Source: Gemmatimonas groenlandica
GTDB taxonomy: Bacteria > Gemmatimonadota > Gemmatimonadetes > Gemmatimonadales > Gemmatimonadaceae
NCBI RefSeq assembly: GCF_013004105.1
Contig: NZ_CP053085.1
Location: 930,001-994,000 of the forward strand
Reading direction: 5' to 3'
DNA length: 64,000 nt
Below, piece after piece: positions 61,883 to 64,000 of this stretch. Made by a program: the position numbers and the translations under genes. Position 1 is the stretch's first letter. The number at the start of each line of letters is the position of its first letter. The notes beneath the pieces are model-generated. The model saw only the letters and a list, made by a program, of their open reading frames with translations. It made no database searches and was not told the DNA's origin.

Positions 61883-62932
61883 ATGACCGTCACTCCCCTG
61901 CACGCTCCACGACCGCTTCGGTCGACCGACTCCGAGTTGCCAGACGGGGTCCGCTGGCCCACCGGACTGGGTCCTGATATCCCGCCCGCGCGCAATCCGG
62001 GCACGGCGCTCGACCTCGCGCTCGTTCGGGCGACGAAGGTCAATCGCAGCGCCGTCGAACGCCGCGTCGCCTCGCTGGGTGGCCGGCGCACGGTCAAGAA
62101 GGAGTGGCAGGCCGCCTGGCTGTTGCGCGCCATCACCTGCATGGACCTGACCACGCTCGCTGGCGATGACACGCCCGGCAATGTGCAGCGGCTCTGCGCG
62201 AAGGCGCGCCATCCGTTGCGTGGCGATATCGTTGATGCGCTCGGTGTGCGCGACCTCGGACTGACGGTCGGTGCGGTCTGCGTGTATCACCAATACGTCG
62301 CCACCGCCGCTGAGGCCCTGAAAGGCTCGGGCGTCCCCGTGGCAGCCGTCTCCACGGGCTTTCCGGCCGGCCTCTCGCCGTTCGAACAGCGACTCGCCGA
62401 GATCCATGCGTCGGTGGCGGCCGGGGCGACGGAAATCGACATCGTTATAACACGCGCCCACGTGCTGACCGGCAATTGGCAGGCGCTCTACGACGAAGTG
62501 CGCGCCTTCCGCGACGCCTGTGGTGAAGCGCACCTGAAGACGATTCTCGGCGTCGGTGAACTTGCCACGCTCACCAACGTCGCCCGGGCTAGTCAGGTCG
62601 CGATGATGGCCGGCTCCGACTTCATCAAGACCAGCACCGGCAAGGAAACCAGCAACGCCACGCTGCCTGTTGGGCTGGTAATGACACGCATGATCCGCGA
62701 CTTCGGATCGCGTACTGGCTTTGAGGTAGGGTTCAAGCCCGCCGGCGGTATCCGTACGGCGAAGCAGGCGCTGGACTGGCTGATCCTCATGAAGGAGGAA
62801 CTCGGTGATCGCTGGCTGCGACCGCATCTGTTTCGCTTCGGTGCGAGCGGCCTGCTCACCGACGTCGAGCGACAGCTCGAGCATTTCGTGACGGGCCGCT
62901 ACGCTGCGGCTTATCGCCAACCCATGGTGTGA
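61883..62932 (+). CDS. deoC: Deoxyribose-phosphate aldolase
   Basis: A 349-residue class I aldolase that splits 2-deoxy-D-ribose 5-phosphate into glyceraldehyde 3-phosphate and acetaldehyde. Active-site landmarks: ATEIDIVI (Asp186, the E. coli Asp102 equivalent), DFIKTSTGK (Lys249, Schiff base) and VGFKPAGGIRT (second Lys). The N-terminal extension of about 80 residues and the TCMDLTTLAGDDTPGN core opening fit the longer DeoC2 group. It starts at ATG 61883 after a divergent 127-bp gap, and is followed 5 bp after its stop by the aldehyde dehydrogenase gene, which could oxidise the acetaldehyde. Confidence 0.94.
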   Translation: MTVTPLHAPRPLRSTDSELPDGVRWPTGLGPDIPPARNPGTALDLALVRATKVNRSAVERRVASLGGRRTVKKEWQAAWLLRAITCMDLTTLAGDDTPGNVQRLCAKARHPLRGDIVDALGVRDLGLTVGAVCVYHQYVATAAEALKGSGVPVAAVSTGFPAGLSPFEQRLAEIHASVAAGATEIDIVITRAHVLTGNWQALYDEVRAFRDACGEAHLKTILGVGELATLTNVARASQVAMMAGSDFIKTSTGKETSNATLPVGLVMTRMIRDFGSRTGFEVGFKPAGGIRTAKQALDWLILMKEELGDRWLRPHLFRFGASGLLTDVERQLEHFVTGRYAAAYRQPMV

Positions 62933-62937
62933 TCCGC

Positions 62938-64000
62938 ATGGCTACCACAACGACACCGACGGGCGGCACCGTCCGCGAGATCTTCGATGCGATGAGCTAC
63001 GGTCCTGCGCCTGAAGGCGACGCGATCGTGCGAGCGTGGCTGGCGGGTCACAGCAACCGCTTTGGACACTACATCGGCGGGGCCTTCACCCACCCGGTTG
63101 CGGACCAGTCGTTCGAAGTACACGACCCGTCCACCGGCGCCCTCCTCGCCCACGTCGCGCAAGGGAGTGCGCAGGATGTCGATGCCGCCGTGGCGGCCGC
63201 GCGTGCGGCGTTGCCGGCGTGGCAGGCGCTCGACGACCACGCCCGCGCCCGGTGGATGTATGCCATCGCCCGCGGTATTCAGAAGCATGCGCGGCACTTC
63301 GCGGTGCTGGAGTCGATCGACAACGGGAAGCCGATTCGCGAAACGCGTGACATCGACATCCCGCTCGTCGCGCGGCACTTCTCCTACCACGCCGGTTGGG
63401 CGCAATTGCTGTCCGCGGAGTTCCCCGGCCAGCACGCGTACGGCGTCGTGGGACAGGTGATCCCTTGGAATTTCCCGCTGCTGATGCTGGCGTGGAAAGT
63501 CGCGCCGGCGCTCGCGGCGGGAAACACCGTCGTGCTCAAACCCGCCGAGTTCACGCCGCTCACCGCGTTGCGCTTCGCGGAGCTGATGCAGGAAATCGGC
63601 TTGCCTCCGGGCGTTTTCAATCTGGTCACTGGTGACGGCCGTACCGGTGCGGCGATTGTCGATCATCCCGATGTCGACAAGATCGCCTTCACGGGCAGCA
63701 CCGAGGTCGGTCGCGCCATTCGCGTGGCCACGGCCGGCTCCGGCAAGGGCCTTTCCCTTGAATTGGGTGGGAAGAGCCCGTTCGTCGTGTTTGAAGACGC
63801 CGACCTGGATAGTGTCGTCGAAGGGGTGGTCGATGCGATCTGGTTCAATCAGGGCCAGGTGTGCTGCGCCGGATCGCGCCTGCTCGTGCAGGAGGGCGTG
63901 GCCGATCAGCTCATCGCGAAGCTGCGCGATCGTATGGAACGCCTCCGAATCGGATCGCCGCTCGACAAGACCGTCGACATGGGCGCGATCGTCGCCCCCG
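62938..64000 (+). CDS. Aldehyde dehydrogenase family protein, 3' end outside window
   Basis: The first 354 codons of an NAD(P)-dependent aldehyde dehydrogenase, cut by the window end. It begins at ATG 62938, 5 bp after the deoC stop. Landmarks: VIPWNFPLLMLAWKVAPALAAGNTVVLKPAEFTPL (Asn and Lys of the catalytic and cofactor region), FTGSTEVGRAI, LELGGKSPFVVFEDADLD (general-base Glu275) and NQGQVCCAGSRL (nucleophile Cys309). Substrate range cannot be fixed from sequence; the deoC pairing suggests acetaldehyde from deoxyribose breakdown, making acetate, or acetyl-CoA if a CoA-acylating type. Confidence 0.9.
   Translation, partial: MATTTTPTGGTVREIFDAMSYGPAPEGDAIVRAWLAGHSNRFGHYIGGAFTHPVADQSFEVHDPSTGALLAHVAQGSAQDVDAAVAAARAALPAWQALDDHARARWMYAIARGIQKHARHFAVLESIDNGKPIRETRDIDIPLVARHFSYHAGWAQLLSAEFPGQHAYGVVGQVIPWNFPLLMLAWKVAPALAAGNTVVLKPAEFTPLTALRFAELMQEIGLPPGVFNLVTGDGRTGAAIVDHPDVDKIAFTGSTEVGRAIRVATAGSGKGLSLELGGKSPFVVFEDADLDSVVEGVVDAIWFNQGQVCCAGSRLLVQEGVADQLIAKLRDRMERLRIGSPLDKTVDMGAIVAP

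Overview
The window is GC-rich, densely coded bacterial DNA with short intergenic gaps. Several features together point to a heterotrophic member of the Gemmatimonadota (Gemmatimonas-like), and I infer this from gene content only, not from a marker gene. These features are a SusC/SusD pair in a high-GC background, DUF5916 and DUF5117/5118-type outer-membrane and protease proteins, a PEP-CTERM protein, Big_2/Big_1 Ig-like lipoproteins, a TamA/TamB pair and abundant secreted peptidases. The envelope is diderm: there are TonB receptors, a Bam/Tam barrel, lipoproteins and Tat substrates. No rRNA, tRNA, CRISPR, phage or insertion sequence was recognised.

Layout. 2-499: 3' end of a DUF900-type alpha/beta hydrolase. 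530-12791 (minus): a giant cyclic beta-glucan synthase, a secreted M14 carboxypeptidase and an FMN alpha-hydroxy-acid oxidase. 12856-18740 (plus): a conserved unknown, a polysaccharide deacetylase, a PQQ dehydrogenase, an M20 peptidase and a small unknown, closed by a hairpin whose loop contains the last stop codon. 18776-22992 (minus): a porin-like protein with YceI, a DUF3108 protein, a two-TM protein and a small unknown. 23274-24023: a BaxI_1-type membrane protein and a strong bidirectional terminator. 24107-31354: a DUF5916/CBM9-like protein divergent from SusC-SusD. 31500-34034 (minus): a large zinc metalloprotease. 34194-36737: a TPR-methyltransferase fusion and TspO.

36846-44612 is the most distinctive block. 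It is four overlapping genes (TGATG, ATGA, ATGA junctions): a membrane-anchored FHA protein, a Ser/Thr kinase with an extracytoplasmic seven-repeat RCC1 propeller carrying paired cysteines, a lipoprotein of twelve Ig-like (Big_2) domains including five 255-bp tandem units, and a TPR protein with C-terminal membrane segments. It looks like a surface-sensing phosphosignalling system. 44890-46931 follows with a zinc-ribbon/SH3-like protein, a lone GspG pseudopilin and a GluQ-type synthetase.

46918-50430 (minus) holds two small membrane proteins, two Tat-exported Rieske proteins and an M20 peptidase, possibly a small periplasmic redox module. 50629-57512 is the TamA-TamB operon. 57750-58478 is the PEP-CTERM protein. 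58555-61755 (minus) has a Big_1-like lipoprotein, a short-chain dehydrogenase and an ABC1/UbiB kinase with exchanged residues in two diagnostic motifs. 61883-64000 is DeoC followed by an aldehyde dehydrogenase cut by the window end, together able to turn deoxyribose 5-phosphate into glyceraldehyde 3-phosphate and an oxidised C2 product.
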